Source: Enterobacter asburiae (GTDB lineage: Bacteria > Pseudomonadota > Gammaproteobacteria > Enterobacterales > Enterobacteriaceae). Taken from it: a stretch of 64,000 nucleotides of DNA. The DNA is taken from NCBI RefSeq assembly GCF_008080435.1, contig NZ_VRKN01000007.1, forward strand, positions 186,001 through 250,000. Direction: 5' to 3'. The position numbers and the translations under genes were made by a program. The notes beneath the pieces are model-generated. The model had not been told where the DNA came from and ran no database searches. It worked only from the letters and a program-made list of their open reading frames with translations. The first letter of the stretch is position 1. Each line of letters opens with the position of its first letter. Below are positions 1 to 8,578 of this stretch, one piece after another.

Positions 1-578
1 CCGATCACGTGACCATCGAACAGGTAGTTCGCGCCAAACAGCGCCACACCTGCCGCACCCGCCCCGCCGAGGTTGTGGGAGATGTTCCACATGCCGAGGT
101 ACGAACCACGCTTGCGGCGCGGGGTCCATTTGGTGATGGTGGAGTAGCTGCACGACCCGCCGGTACTCTGGAAGAAACCGCTCAGGGCGTAGAAGGCAAT
201 CATCATAAACAGGCTGACAGAGCCTGTGCCCATGCTGGCGCTGAAGCCGAGCATACAGATGGCGGAGAGGATCAGCATAAACGGCAGGAACTGCTTGGTG
301 TTTTTGCCGTCCGCGTAGTAGGAAACGACGGTTTTACCCACGCCGTAGGTGATGGAGAAGCCCAGGCCAATCATCCCCAGCTGCGTCATGCTCAGCCCGT
401 AGGTTGAGATCATGTCGTTCTGCGCGATGTTAAAGTTTTTGCGGATCAGGTACATGGTCAGGTAGCCGATGAAAACCACCAGATAGGACTGCATGAACGG
501 TTTGAACCACATTTTGCGCCGCACGTCGAGCGGCAGATCCAGGGTCGGCTTGCGCACCTGGTTTAAGAAGGCCAGCAT
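1..578 (-). CDS. uhpT: Hexose-phosphate:phosphate antiporter UhpT (N-terminal part, cut by window edge)
   Basis: Inner-membrane major facilitator (organophosphate:Pi antiporter family) that takes up glucose-6-phosphate and related sugar phosphates in exchange for inorganic phosphate. Only the first 192 codons are in the window; the family is about 463 residues long. The protein starts [16 protein letters not shown] and runs through the first transmembrane helices. It carries the YLIRKNFN stretch whose arginine (residue 46) is a known substrate-phosphate-binding residue of the family. A plausible AGGAG Shine-Dalgarno lies 10 bases before the ATG. It follows uhpC on the same strand after a 132-base gap, which in E. 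coli holds the UhpA-activated promoter. Identity is clear from the sequence and the neighbouring uhpABC. Confidence 0.97.
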   Translation of the reverse strand, partial: MLAFLNQVRKPTLDLPLDVRRKMWFKPFMQSYLVVFIGYLTMYLIRKNFNIAQNDMISTYGLSMTQLGMIGLGFSITYGVGKTVVSYYADGKNTKQFLPFMLILSAICMLGFSASMGTGSVSLFMMIAFYALSGFFQSTGGSCSYSTITKWTPRRKRGSYLGMWNISHNLGGAGAAGVALFGANYLFDGHVI

Positions 579-595
579 GGTTGGTTTACTCCTGA

Positions 596-625
596 GCTGA
601 TTTTTGCAGCATTGTAAAAATCAGC
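596..625 (-). promoter_or_regulatory. Perfect inverted repeat in the uhpT leader
   Basis: Ten-base arms (GCTGATTTTT and AAAAATCAGC) flank a 10-base loop directly upstream of the uhpT ribosome binding site. If transcription starts upstream, as for E. coli uhpT, the leader RNA can fold into this hairpin with the Shine-Dalgarno just outside the stem. It could also be a DNA operator. The repeat is seen directly; its function is inferred. Confidence 0.4.
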
Positions 626-710
626 CGGGAGAGATGCCTGAGACAGCGTCCAGGTAAAACCGGGAAAATTTCTTAGTTTTGCGCTATTCGGGTCGAAAAG
701 GTGAGGCGCA

Positions 711-2030
711 TCACATCACGCTGGACTCACGCGGCACCTGCGCGTTCAAAAACGGCAGAAGCAGCAGCGCGGAAATCCCCGCCGCGATAGCGATCACCGC
801 AAAGAAACCGCTCCAGTGCCAGATGTCGATCACCCGCGCCAGCGGCCAGCCGGAGAGCGATGCCCCGAGATAGGCAAACAGCCCGACAAAGCCCGTCGCC
901 GCACCTGCTGCGTCTTTGTGGGAGCACTCGGCCGCCGCCATGCCGATCAGCATCTGCGGGCCAAACACAAAGAAGCCGATGGTGAAGAAGCACGCCGCCT
1001 GCATCACGTAGCTGGCGAACGGCATCAGCCACAGCGAGCCGACGGAGAGCAAAATCCCGGCGGCGAAAATCAGGTTCATCGGGCCGCGGTTGCCGTTGAA
1101 CAGCTTATCCGATCCCCAGCCCGCCACCAGCGCACCGATAAACCCGCCCAGCTCGAACATCGTCACCGCCGAGTTGGCCGTGACCAGATCCACGCCGAGC
1201 GTCTCGGACATGTACAGATTGCCCCAGTCGTTGATCGCCGCACGCACCACGTAGACCAGCACGTAGCAGAGCGACAGCAGCCAGATGTACGGGTTTTTCA
1301 GCACGTATTTGGTGAGGATCTCCTGGCGAGTCAGCCCCGCGCCCTCCTGCTGCTGGGCGATCTCCATCTCGTCGTGTCGCCAGTCGCCCACCGCCGGAAG
1401 GCCCACGGTTTGCGGCCTGTCGCGCAGGCGCCAGCAGAGGAACAGCCCGGCGACAATCGCCAGGCCACCGGCAATCATCATCCCTGCACGCCAGCCGTAG
1501 TGCAGCGCTGCGGCACCCACTACCATCGGGATCAGCGCCCCGCCGACGTTGTGCGCGGTGTTCCAGATTGCCCACCAGCCGCCGCGCTCGTTGCGCGAAT
1601 ACCAGGCGGTGAGCAGGCGGGCGCAGACCGGCGCGCCCCAGCCCTGGAAAAAGGCGTTCAGCGCCCACAGCAGGGCGAAGGCCCACAGCGAGGTGGAGAA
1701 GCCAAACAGGATGTTCACCACGCCGGTGGCGATCAGCCCAACGCCCATAAAATAGCGGGCGTTGGAGCGGTCGCTGACGATGCCGGAGAAGAACTTCGAC
1801 AGACCGTAGGTGATGTAAAACAGCGTCGCCAGCAGGCCGATATCGGTGCGCGTCATCACGCCGCTGGCGAGGATTTCCGGCGCGGCGGCGTTGAAGCTTT
1901 TACGGGTGAAGTAGAACAATGCGTAGCCGAGCCAGAGAGTGATCAGGATATGGCGACGCCAGTAGCGGTAGCGGGCGTCGATTTCCGCTTTATCACCTAT
2001 CGGCGCGGCGCTGGCAGGGGTTTTAAACAT
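711..2030 (-). CDS. uhpC: UhpC, membrane sensor of external glucose-6-phosphate
   Basis: A 439-residue major-facilitator protein, homologous to UhpT, that senses external glucose-6-phosphate and controls the kinase UhpB. The sequence shows the organophosphate-antiporter pattern: YFTRKSFN in the first helix, the loop [17 protein letters not shown] after helix 2, [13 protein letters not shown], and a full set of hydrophobic helices to [10 protein letters not shown] near the C terminus. The length equals that of E. coli UhpC. Its start overlaps the end of uhpB by 8 bases, so sensor and kinase are translationally coupled. In this family UhpC keeps weak transport activity but acts mainly in signalling; that role is from family knowledge. 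Confidence 0.97.
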   Translation of the reverse strand: MFKTPASAAPIGDKAEIDARYRYWRRHILITLWLGYALFYFTRKSFNAAAPEILASGVMTRTDIGLLATLFYITYGLSKFFSGIVSDRSNARYFMGVGLIATGVVNILFGFSTSLWAFALLWALNAFFQGWGAPVCARLLTAWYSRNERGGWWAIWNTAHNVGGALIPMVVGAAALHYGWRAGMMIAGGLAIVAGLFLCWRLRDRPQTVGLPAVGDWRHDEMEIAQQQEGAGLTRQEILTKYVLKNPYIWLLSLCYVLVYVVRAAINDWGNLYMSETLGVDLVTANSAVTMFELGGFIGALVAGWGSDKLFNGNRGPMNLIFAAGILLSVGSLWLMPFASYVMQAACFFTIGFFVFGPQMLIGMAAAECSHKDAAGAATGFVGLFAYLGASLSGWPLARVIDIWHWSGFFAVIAIAAGISALLLLPFLNAQVPRESSVM

Positions 2031-3528
2031 GGTAACTCCGTAGCGGCAGGCTGACGCTGACGCGCGTCCCGTGGGTGCAGGAGATGTTTAGCGTGCCGCC
2101 CAGCGCCTTCACGCGCTCGCGCATGCCCGCCAGGCCAAAGCCCTGCTGGCCGGAGCCCGGCGGCAGGCCGCAACCGTCGTCTTCAATCACCAGCATCAGG
2201 CGCTCGTCCTGCTGCCAGCCCTGGATCGTGACCGCGCTGGCGCTGGCGTGCTTAACAATATTATTCAGCCCTTCCTGACAGACGCGAAACAGCGTCACGC
2301 GCTGGCCTTCACTGAGCGTAGATTCAGTAATTCGCCAGTCGAGATGGCTGACAATACCGCGGCTTTCCAGCTCCATCTCGCGCATCAGGGAACGCACCGC
2401 CTGCTCCAGCGACAGGTCGTCGAGCTGGCGCGGGCGCAGCCGCCCTAACAGGCGTCGAACGGAGTCATAGACGCCCAGCGAAAGCTGTTCGATATGCGCC
2501 CCGCCCTGCTTCACGCCTGCGTTTTCTGCCGCCAGACGCTGGACAATGCCCGCCTGGGTGCGGATGGCGGTGATGGTCTGGCCGATATCGTCGTGCAGCT
2601 CGCGGGCGACTTCCTGGCGCACGCTTTCTTCCGTCTCCAGCAGACGCTCTGCCAGACGGCGATTGCGCGCCAGTTCGGTTTGCAAAGAGAGGTTCAGCTC
2701 ACGCAGACGCTGAATGCCCGCACCGAGCAGCAGCCCGGTCAGACTTTGCGCCAGCAGCGAGAGCAGCAGGTCCACCGGATGGTCGTGCCAGGTCTGACTG
2801 GCGATCAGCGCGATGGCGTTCATCAGCGCCGCAATCAATGCCCCCTGCCAGCCGTAGTGCCAGGCCAGGGCGATGATCGGCAGCGCAAGGCAAAATGGGG
2901 TAAAGCGTGAAAGCTCGGCAGGTAAACCCAGTTGAAGACACAGGCTGACCACAAACAGCAGCAGATACCAGATGAGATGCCGGGCACGCCAGTTCACCGG
3001 TTGGGAAACCAGCGCCGGGCCCAGCGGCTGCCAGACGGTGCTGGTGAGGTAGTGCCAGATAACGAGACAGGTCGGCGCCAGCGTCAGGCCGCCGGTGAGG
3101 GTGAGCAGCAGCGCGTTAAGCATCTCCTTCTCACCGACCCAAGGAAGCGACTGCAGCAGCGCGGCGGCAATCAGCGCCGCCCCCTGACGCAGCAGCGTGC
3201 GCCAGTCGCGCTGGTGGCGGTAGCGGGAAATGAGGGCGACCGGGAGGAGCGTGAGCAGGCTTCCGGTCATCAATAAAGGCAGATGCACCATGGCCACTTC
3301 CTGCGCCAGCCAGACCAGCATCAGCCACTCTGCGCCCAGCAAAACGGGCCAGTAACCGCGCGGGCACTGGAGCATTAACCCCAGACGCAGGCCGAAGGGA
3401 AACAGCAGCACCGCCAGTTCGGGGCGTTCCACCAGATGCAGGCTGATGCTCCACAGGCAGAACCATGCGGCAGAGAAGATAAAAAAGCTGGCGACAACGG
3501 CGATCAGCCGCGAAAAAACGGGACTCAT
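2023..3528 (-). CDS. uhpB: UhpB, membrane histidine kinase of the hexose-phosphate system
   Basis: A 501-residue sensor kinase. The first ~275 residues are mostly hydrophobic helices (MASE1-like) and form the part that meets UhpC. A coiled linker follows, then the HisKA_3 phosphoacceptor motif [10 protein letters not shown] with the histidine near residue 312. The C-terminal HATPase contains [22 protein letters not shown] and [11 protein letters not shown]. Kinases of this NarX/UhpB class phosphorylate LuxR-type regulators, here UhpA, whose gene lies directly upstream and overlaps by 4 bases (ATGA). The uhpA-uhpB-uhpC order fits one transcription unit. Confidence 0.97.
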   Translation of the reverse strand: MSPVFSRLIAVVASFFIFSAAWFCLWSISLHLVERPELAVLLFPFGLRLGLMLQCPRGYWPVLLGAEWLMLVWLAQEVAMVHLPLLMTGSLLTLLPVALISRYRHQRDWRTLLRQGAALIAAALLQSLPWVGEKEMLNALLLTLTGGLTLAPTCLVIWHYLTSTVWQPLGPALVSQPVNWRARHLIWYLLLFVVSLCLQLGLPAELSRFTPFCLALPIIALAWHYGWQGALIAALMNAIALIASQTWHDHPVDLLLSLLAQSLTGLLLGAGIQRLRELNLSLQTELARNRRLAERLLETEESVRQEVARELHDDIGQTITAIRTQAGIVQRLAAENAGVKQGGAHIEQLSLGVYDSVRRLLGRLRPRQLDDLSLEQAVRSLMREMELESRGIVSHLDWRITESTLSEGQRVTLFRVCQEGLNNIVKHASASAVTIQGWQQDERLMLVIEDDGCGLPPGSGQQGFGLAGMRERVKALGGTLNISCTHGTRVSVSLPLRSYHV

Positions 3529-4118
3529 TGCCAGCTGTCGAACATACGGCGCGCCAGCTCGACGTCGTTGCTGACGTTGAGTTTTTCCATCAGGTTGGCG
3601 CGGTGGACGTGTACGGTTTTCGGGGAAAGATCCAGCTCGGCGGCAATCTCTTTTACCGACATTCCCTGCGCGAGCTTCTCTGCCACCTGGCGTTCGCGCT
3701 TGGTGAGCGGGTCCTGCCTTCCGGCTGCCAGCTTGATGGCGATATCCGGCGTAAGATAGCAGCCGCCGGTGGAGACGGTCCGCACCGCGGCGATCAGTTC
3801 GTCCGGGCTACAGCGTTTGGAGAGGAACCCGCGCGCCCCCGCGTTGAGCGCCTGCTCGACCAGCGCCGGGCTGTCGTGGACCGACAGCATAATCGTCGAC
3901 ATCCCTTTCGGCAGCTGGCTTAGCAGCTCAAGCCCGGAGAGATCCGGCATCGAGATATCACAGATACAGACCTGTACCCCACGCCCCGGCAGGCCCGCCA
4001 GCGCCTCGCGACCGGAGCCAAACTCGGACACGACCTGAAAATCCGGTTCGAGGTTCAGAAGCTGGGCAAAGCCGGAGCGGACGATAAGGTGGTCGTCGAT
4101 AAGAGCGATGGTGGTCAT
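3525..4118 (-). CDS. uhpA: UhpA, response regulator activating uhpT
   Basis: A 197-residue NarL/FixJ-family regulator. The receiver domain begins [16 protein letters not shown] and carries the phosphoacceptor Asp at residue 54 in [10 protein letters not shown]. The C-terminal LuxR-type helix-turn-helix has [20 protein letters not shown] and [16 protein letters not shown]. Phosphorylated by UhpB, it activates uhpT. I chose the ATG at 4118 because it begins the receiver domain and gives the family length; an upstream in-frame extension to 4220 enters the REP element and has no homology. The gene overlaps uhpB by 4 bases. Confidence 0.97.
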   Translation of the reverse strand: MTTIALIDDHLIVRSGFAQLLNLEPDFQVVSEFGSGREALAGLPGRGVQVCICDISMPDLSGLELLSQLPKGMSTIMLSVHDSPALVEQALNAGARGFLSKRCSPDELIAAVRTVSTGGCYLTPDIAIKLAAGRQDPLTKRERQVAEKLAQGMSVKEIAAELDLSPKTVHVHRANLMEKLNVSNDVELARRMFDSWQ

Positions 4119-4141
4119 GTGTCTTCCTGCGGTCTGAAAAC

Positions 4142-4172
4142 GCCGGATGGCGCTGCGCTTATCCGGCCTACA
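4142..4172. repeat. Single REP unit between ilvN and uhpA
   Basis: A 31-base imperfect palindrome of the enterobacterial REP type (GCCGGATGGCGC ... TATCCGGCCTACA). It lies between the end of ilvN and the start of uhpA and probably protects or terminates ilvBN messenger. It resembles the REP units at six other junctions in the window. Confidence 0.85.
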
Positions 4173-4200
4173 AGAGCGAAAGACGCTTACCTTAAGCGAT

Positions 4201-4488
4201 CTATTCGAAAAACACCGCAATTTTGTTAAACATGGTGGGATCGGACTGGTTGCGTGCCACTTTGGTCACATCTTCCAGCTTGTCGATCTGCGCCATCATC
4301 TGCTCCAGACGCTGGTCATCGTTGACCAGTAGCCAGATGCGGCTGTGCTCGCTGCCCTGAATCGGCAGACAGAGGATGCCTTCCACGTTAAACGCCCGGC
4401 GGGCAAAGAGCCCGCAGACGTGGGTCATGACGCCGGGATGGTTGCGGACGGTGAGTTCCAGAATGACGTTATCATGTTGTTTCTGCAT
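4201..4488 (-). CDS. ilvN: Acetolactate synthase I small (regulatory) subunit IlvN
   Basis: A 95-residue ACT-domain protein that binds valine and gives feedback control to the IlvB catalytic subunit in branched-chain amino acid synthesis. The ACT fold runs from [20 protein letters not shown] (residues ~10-28) through [10 protein letters not shown] to [20 protein letters not shown]. It ends at about residue 95, as usual for the type I isozyme subunit, which is shorter than IlvH. The gene starts 3 bases after ilvB stops, so the two are co-translated. Confidence 0.97.
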   Translation of the reverse strand: MQKQHDNVILELTVRNHPGVMTHVCGLFARRAFNVEGILCLPIQGSEHSRIWLLVNDDQRLEQMMAQIDKLEDVTKVARNQSDPTMFNKIAVFFE

Positions 4489-4491
4489 GGT

Positions 4492-6180
4492 TTATTCTCC
4501 CACCATCTCAGTATTTGCCGCGCCCGGCGGCACCATCGGATACACTTTTTGTTCAGGGTCGATACGCACGTGGATCAGCGCCGGGCCAGGGCGAGAAATC
4601 GCCGCCTGCAGCGCCGCGTGGGCATCCTCTTCGGCGTTCAGATCGCAGGTGTGCAGGCCAAAACCGGCGGCAATCTGCATAAAGTTAATCATCCCCGGAT
4701 AGGTCGCAGCAAACACGCCCTGCTTGTAGAACAGGCTCTGCTGCTGATGCACCAGCCCCAGCGCCTCGTTGTTCATCAGGATGATTTTCACGTCCAGCTG
4801 GTTTTCGGCCGCGGTCGCCATTTCCTGAATGTTCATCATCAGGCTGCCGTCGCCGGAGAAGCAGATGACCTTGCGATCGGGATTGGCGAGCGCGGCACCC
4901 ACTGCGGCTGGCAGGCCGAAGCCCATGGTGCCGAGGCCGCCGGAGGTCAGCCACTGGCGCGGACGGTTCAGCGGGTAGGCCTGGGCGGTCCACATCTGGT
5001 GCTGGCCCACGTCGGTGGTGATAATCGCGCTGTCGTCCACGCAGGCGGCCACGGCGTTGATCAGCCCGTAGTGGCTCAGCGGGTCACCTTCGGTTGGGAT
5101 AGCGCCCGGGAACTCTTTTTGCAGATCGGCCACCAGCTGACGCCAGTCGGCGCGGTCGGTTGCGTCGGTTTGTGGGATCAGCTGCGCCAGCACCTCAGCC
5201 ACGTCGCCCTGAATCGCCACGTGCGGCTGCTTGATTTTACCCAGCTCCGCGCGGTCGATATCCACGTGGATGATTTTGGCGTTCGGGCAGAACTGCTCGG
5301 TTTTACCAATCGCCCGGTCATCAAAACGCGCGCCCATAACAATCAGCAAATCAGCTTCTTGCAGAATAAAGTTAGTGCTGCGCGCGCCGTGCATGCCCAG
5401 CATCCCTAATGACAATGGGTGCGCTTTAGGCAGCATGCCGAGCGCCATCAGGGTCATGGTGGTCGGCAGGTTGGCTTTCTCTGCGAACTGACGGATTTCA
5501 TCCGCGGCGTTGATCGCTCCGCCACCCAGATAGAGCACCGGGCGTCTGGCGGCGTTAATCATGGCGGCGGCGTCGCGCACGCTCTCAGCGCTGAATTCCG
5601 GCGCGGGGGCACGGTCGCCCGGCTCCGGCAGGACGTCGATCTCGATCTCTGCGGTCTGGACATCCTTAGGAATGTCTATCCACACCGGGCCCGGGCGGCC
5701 AGACTGGGCAATGCGGAACGCATCGCTGATAACCTGAGGAAGCTCGCTGATATCGCGAACTAAATAGTTATGTTTGGTGATGGGGATAGAGATGCCGTAG
5801 GTGTCCACTTCCTGGAACGCATCGGTGCCGATCATCGAGGACGGTACCTGGCCGGTAATACAGATCAGTGGAATGGAGTCGAGGCGCGCGTCGGCGATGG
5901 CGGTGACCAGGTTGGTTGCGCCCGGGCCGCTGCAGGCCATACAGACCGCCGGTTTGCCCTGGGTACGCGCCATGCCCTGAGCAATAAAGCCTGCCCCCTG
6001 CTCGTGGCGCGCCAGCACGTGGCGGATCTGCGTGCTTTGGCTTAACGCATCATACAGCGGCAGCACCGTACCGCCCGGGATACCCGCAACGGTGGTGATG
6101 CCCTGCCGTTCCAGCAAATGAACGATCAGCTGCGCGCCAGTAAAACGCGTCTTCGTGGATGTTGTGCCCGAACTTGCCAT
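4492..6180 (-). CDS. ilvB: Acetolactate synthase I large (catalytic) subunit IlvB
   Basis: A 562-residue thiamine-diphosphate enzyme that condenses two pyruvates to acetolactate (or pyruvate and 2-oxobutyrate), the first common step to valine, leucine and isoleucine. Visible are the catalytic Glu at residue 60 (ARHEQGAGFIAQGMAR), the central FAD-type domain (LGMLGMHGARSTNF, GARFDDRAIG) and the C-terminal ThDP/Mg motif GDGSLMMNIQEM followed by MNNEALGLV. Length matches E. coli IlvB. It is preceded by the valine/leucine leader ivbL and an attenuator, and followed by ilvN. Confidence 0.98.
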   Translation of the reverse strand: MASSGTTSTKTRFTGAQLIVHLLERQGITTVAGIPGGTVLPLYDALSQSTQIRHVLARHEQGAGFIAQGMARTQGKPAVCMACSGPGATNLVTAIADARLDSIPLICITGQVPSSMIGTDAFQEVDTYGISIPITKHNYLVRDISELPQVISDAFRIAQSGRPGPVWIDIPKDVQTAEIEIDVLPEPGDRAPAPEFSAESVRDAAAMINAARRPVLYLGGGAINAADEIRQFAEKANLPTTMTLMALGMLPKAHPLSLGMLGMHGARSTNFILQEADLLIVMGARFDDRAIGKTEQFCPNAKIIHVDIDRAELGKIKQPHVAIQGDVAEVLAQLIPQTDATDRADWRQLVADLQKEFPGAIPTEGDPLSHYGLINAVAACVDDSAIITTDVGQHQMWTAQAYPLNRPRQWLTSGGLGTMGFGLPAAVGAALANPDRKVICFSGDGSLMMNIQEMATAAENQLDVKIILMNNEALGLVHQQQSLFYKQGVFAATYPGMINFMQIAAGFGLHTCDLNAEEDAHAALQAAISRPGPALIHVRIDPEQKVYPMVPPGAANTEMVGE

Positions 6181-6229
6181 GCTCCAGTCCTTTTCTTCTG
6201 GGCCGACTTTCCGGGAGGTGTTTAAACGA

Positions 6230-6262
6230 AAAACCCCGCCCGGTTTGCGCCGGCGGGGTTTT
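6230..6262 (-). terminator. ilvBN attenuator
   Basis: On the minus strand a GC-rich hairpin with arms CCCCGCC and GGGCGGGG and a short loop is followed by a run of T. It lies between the ivbL stop codon and the ilvB start. This is the transcription attenuator expected for ilvBN: ribosome stalling at the Val/Leu codons of ivbL would favour an antiterminator. The arrangement is seen; the mechanism is known from E. coli. Confidence 0.88.
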
Positions 6263-6285
6263 GGATTCGTGTGTTGATCCAGTCC

Positions 6286-6384
6286 CTACGGCGCATTGCC
6301 GACGACCACCACCACACGCACGACGACCACTGCGGCTGGTTGCGCAGTTTTTAGTAGGGTCGAAGTGAACAGGGATGAAGTCAT
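6286..6384 (-). CDS. ivbL: ilvB operon leader peptide IvbL
   Basis: A 32-codon leader starting MTSSLFTSTLLK and ending VVVVVGNAP. It holds nine valine codons in two blocks split by an arginine, plus three leucines. E. coli IvbL has the same length and the same valine-run and GNAP ending. It acts in cis: translation speed through the Val and Leu codons sets whether the attenuator at 6230-6262 forms. The peptide itself has no known function. Confidence 0.95.
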   Translation of the reverse strand: MTSSLFTSTLLKTAQPAAVVVVRVVVVVGNAP

Positions 6385-6389
6385 TGGGG

Positions 6390-6447
6390 ACCTGTGTTTG
6401 GAATCATTGATGGAATTTATACAAACACAGGTTTTCGGGCGTGACAA
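6390..6447 (-). promoter_or_regulatory. ivbL-ilvBN promoter region with long inverted repeat
   Basis: Upstream of ivbL the minus strand has TATAAA (6416-6421) as a likely -10 and TTGTCA (6442-6447) or the overlapping GTCACG as a weak -35. Two perfect 11-base inverted arms, ACCTGTGTTTG at 6390-6400 and its complement at 6422-6432, bracket the -10. Arm centres are about 32 bases apart, roughly three helical turns, which suggests an operator for a dimeric regulator. Promoter assignment is moderate; the repeat is certain. Confidence 0.5.
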
Positions 6448-6508
6448 TGGAAATATTTTCATCTGCGCAAAAATGCGTCAGGGATCACGTTTCGTTTGTT
6501 GGGTGAGA

Positions 6509-6589
6509 AAAACAAAAAACCCCGCCTAAGCGAGGTTTTTATCAGGGTTTTGCGGTTGGTTGCCGCAGAACACACTGTGTTACGTCAAC
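6509..6589 (-). ncRNA. istR: IstR-1 antitoxin small RNA
   Basis: On the minus strand a TATACT -10 (6597-6602) lies 7 bases before GTTGACGTAACACAG, which resembles the start of E. coli IstR-1. The RNA runs through TTCTGCGGCAACC to a terminator of a CCTCGC/GGCGGGG-type hairpin followed by TTTTTTG near 6510. Its first ~18 bases (6571-6588) are perfectly complementary to the tisB messenger at 6818-6835. In E. coli IstR-1 pairs with the tisB leader and blocks ribosome standby. A longer LexA-controlled IstR-2 would end at the same terminator. Confidence 0.9.
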
Positions 6590-6685
6590 GCAAAAAGTAT
6601 ACGCGATCGCAGGCGAACGCGCAATTCCGGCACGGATTTTGACGTTTTTGAGTATGGATCGCCTTCCTGATTTTGTCCAAAAAAA

Positions 6686-6717
6686 TACTGTTCATGCATA
6701 CAGTATTTATCTATACT
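6686..6717 (+). promoter_or_regulatory. LexA box and tisB promoter
   Basis: Bases 6686-6705 read TACTGTTCATGCATACAGTA, a near-consensus SOS box with CTG-N10-CAG and the flanking TA bases. A TATACT -10 lies at 6712-6717, directly after the box, so bound LexA would cover the promoter. The tisB transcript starts just downstream and contains the IstR-1 target. In E. coli the same box also controls divergent IstR-2. Confidence 0.9.
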
Positions 6718-6906
6718 GAGGGTGTTCGCAGTGAGCGAGGGGGCCGCAGTTCTACCGGCGCAACGAAGTCCTGGCTGAAACGGGTGGTGCCGTCAGTGCC
6801 TTAACCCCTGAAGTGAGCACACTGTGTTACGTCAATCCAGGTGCTGGCAACAGGCGGCGGAAAGGTACGCCAGCATCGTGCTCCTTTTAACCAAAAGGAG
6901 ACGCGT

Positions 6907-6996
6907 ATGAGCGTAGTGGATATGGTGATACTTATCCTCAAACTCATTGTTGCTGTACTGCAACTGCTTGATGCTGTCCTGAAATACCTTCGGTGA
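6907..6996 (+). CDS. tisB: SOS-induced toxic membrane peptide TisB
   Basis: A 29-residue peptide, MSVVDMVILILKLIVAVLQ followed by LLDAVLKYLR. It is a single amphipathic membrane helix and closely resembles E. coli TisB in length, in the ILKLIVA core and in the LLDAVLKYL end. TisB inserts into the inner membrane, dissipates the proton motive force and promotes persister formation during DNA damage. A good AAGGAG lies 8 bases before the ATG. A long 5' leader carries the IstR-1 target, so translation is likely blocked unless the SOS response raises the messenger above the antitoxin RNA. Confidence 0.95.
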   Translation: MSVVDMVILILKLIVAVLQLLDAVLKYLR

Positions 6997-7017
6997 TTCA
7001 GGTTCAAGTCGCACCTG

Positions 7018-7044
7018 AGAGGGGCGGGTAACCGCCCCTCTTTA
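7018..7044 (+). terminator. Terminator after tisB
   Basis: Ten-base-pair GC-rich hairpin (AGAGGGGCGG, loop GTAA, CCGCCCCTCT) followed by a short T-run. It lies 21 bases after the tisB stop and 17 bases before the GNAT start, so it should end the tisB transcript. Confidence 0.8.
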
Positions 7045-7060
7045 ATAACGAGGGAATGCT

Positions 7061-7507
7061 ATGTCGCGTCTGTTAATTGAGCCTGTCACACCGGATGAGC
7101 CGGGATATATTGCCCTGAAGGCGGAAAGTCTCGCATTGAATTTCAATATGCTGCGCAGGCTGGAAGAGAACTGGCTGCGGGGTGAGAACCGTTTTAACGC
7201 ACCGGGTGAAAAACTGCTGGGTGCATTTCTCAACGGCAAGCTGGTGGGCGTGTGCGGCCTCAACCGCGATCCGTTCAGCCAGCAGCCGCGCGCCGGGCGC
7301 ATTCGCCATCTCTACGTCAGTGAGAAGTGCCGCGGGTTGGGCATTGGCAAGCAGCTTTTAACCGTGGTAATGGCCGATGCCAGCATCTGGTTTGATTTTC
7401 TGAATACCCATGCGCCTGACAGCGCATACGGATTTTATCACCACGCAGGTTTTACGCTGGTCTCGGACGAACCGCGGGTGACGCACCGCCTTTTTTGTGC
7501 AGTGTAA
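7061..7507 (+). CDS. GNAT-family N-acetyltransferase
   Basis: A 148-residue acetyltransferase-fold protein. The N-terminal half has KLLGAFLNGKLVGVCGLNRD; then IRHLYVSEKCRGLGIGKQLL supplies beta-4 and the acetyl-CoA pyrophosphate loop (R91-G-L-G-I-G96); YGFYHHAGF near the C terminus is the typical last motif. The substrate cannot be named. Start chosen at the ATG with an AGGGA ribosome site. It lies between tisB and emrD, where E. coli K-12 as I recall has no such gene. The tisB terminator separates it from tisB, so it probably has its own promoter or relies on readthrough. Confidence 0.85.
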   Translation: MSRLLIEPVTPDEPGYIALKAESLALNFNMLRRLEENWLRGENRFNAPGEKLLGAFLNGKLVGVCGLNRDPFSQQPRAGRIRHLYVSEKCRGLGIGKQLLTVVMADASIWFDFLNTHAPDSAYGFYHHAGFTLVSDEPRVTHRLFCAV

Positions 7508-7569
7508 CCGGCTGGCAGCTTCAGGGCGTGAATGTTACAGTTGAGTGACAATTCACCACCCGATACGCC

Positions 7570-8403
7570 ATGACCATCACCGTTTTCTGCATTTTGCTTT
7601 TCGCCGCACTGCTGCATGCCAGCTGGAACGCCATTGTTAAAGCCGGAACGGACAAGCTCTATTCCGCGATCAGCGTCAGCGGCTCGGCCACGCTTATTGC
7701 CCTGGTTTTACTGCCATTTTCTCCACAGCCATCTGCAGAAAGCTGGCCGTTTTTGATTGTCTCCTGCGCCTTACAGGTGGTGTACACCGTACTGGTGGCG
7801 AAGACCTATCAGGTCTCCGATATGAGCCAGACTTACCCGCTGATGCGCGGCACCGCCCCGCTGCTGGTGGCGCTGATCAGCGTGCTGGCGCTCGGCGATA
7901 GCCTCTCCTGGCTCGCCTGGTCCGGCATCGGGGTGATCTGCCTGTCGATTCTGGCGATGGCGATGAACGGGCGCATGCAGTCGCGAAAAGGGATCTGGCT
8001 GGCGCTGCTGAACGCCTGCTTCATCGCAGGCTATACCCTGGTGGACGGCACCGGCGTGCGCTTATCTGACACCGCGCTGGGCTACACGCTGTGGACCTTC
8101 TTTATGAATGGCTTCTGCCTGCTCACGTGGGCAATGGTGGCACGTCGGCGCGAGGCGTCCGGCTACCTGCGTCTGCACTGGAAAAAGGGGTTACTCGGTG
8201 GCGTTGGCACCATGGGCTCTTACGGTCTGGCGCTTTGGGCAATGACGCAGGCACCGCTGGCGGTGGTCGCGGCGCTGCGTGAAACCTCCATACTCTTTGG
8301 GGCACTGATCGCGTTTGTCCTTTTAAAAGAGAAGGTTGCGGGTCTGCGCATCGCGGCGGCACTGGGTATTGCCGGCGGAGCCATTCTGCTGCGCCTGGCG
8401 TAA
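7570..8403 (+). CDS. EamA-family (drug/metabolite transporter) permease
   Basis: A 277-residue integral membrane protein with about ten hydrophobic helices in two EamA repeats. The first begins LLFAALLHASWNAIVKAG; the second begins GIWLALLNACFIAGYTLVDG. It ends with the usual EAMA pattern (LRETSILFGALIAFVLLKEKV, then a last helix). These proteins usually export metabolites or amino acids; the substrate is unknown. No strong Shine-Dalgarno is seen before the ATG. It follows the GNAT gene by 62 bases on the same strand and may be co-transcribed with it. Confidence 0.85.
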   Translation: MTITVFCILLFAALLHASWNAIVKAGTDKLYSAISVSGSATLIALVLLPFSPQPSAESWPFLIVSCALQVVYTVLVAKTYQVSDMSQTYPLMRGTAPLLVALISVLALGDSLSWLAWSGIGVICLSILAMAMNGRMQSRKGIWLALLNACFIAGYTLVDGTGVRLSDTALGYTLWTFFMNGFCLLTWAMVARRREASGYLRLHWKKGLLGGVGTMGSYGLALWAMTQAPLAVVAALRETSILFGALIAFVLLKEKVAGLRIAAALGIAGGAILLRLA

Positions 8404-8578
8404 ATCACTGGCAACATTAGTTGCCGTTCTTGTTTACAAATCCTGCCTTTCCCGGTTTTTTCATTCACCACGACAATGCTTAAATTGTCATCTCTCTGTG
8501 GTAGATTCCTCGCGCATTTATGGGAATGCGTAGTCACTTATTCTTCATTTTTCTCTTTTGGCAAAAGTATTCAGCGAC

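Noticed and set aside
816-2054. 412-codon plus-strand frame opposite uhpC
   Set aside because: Antisense of a GC-rich conserved gene; His, Arg and Gln-rich translation without a domain.
4345-5409. 354-codon plus-strand frame opposite ilvB
   Set aside because: Same reason: shadow of the strongly coding strand, no start signals.
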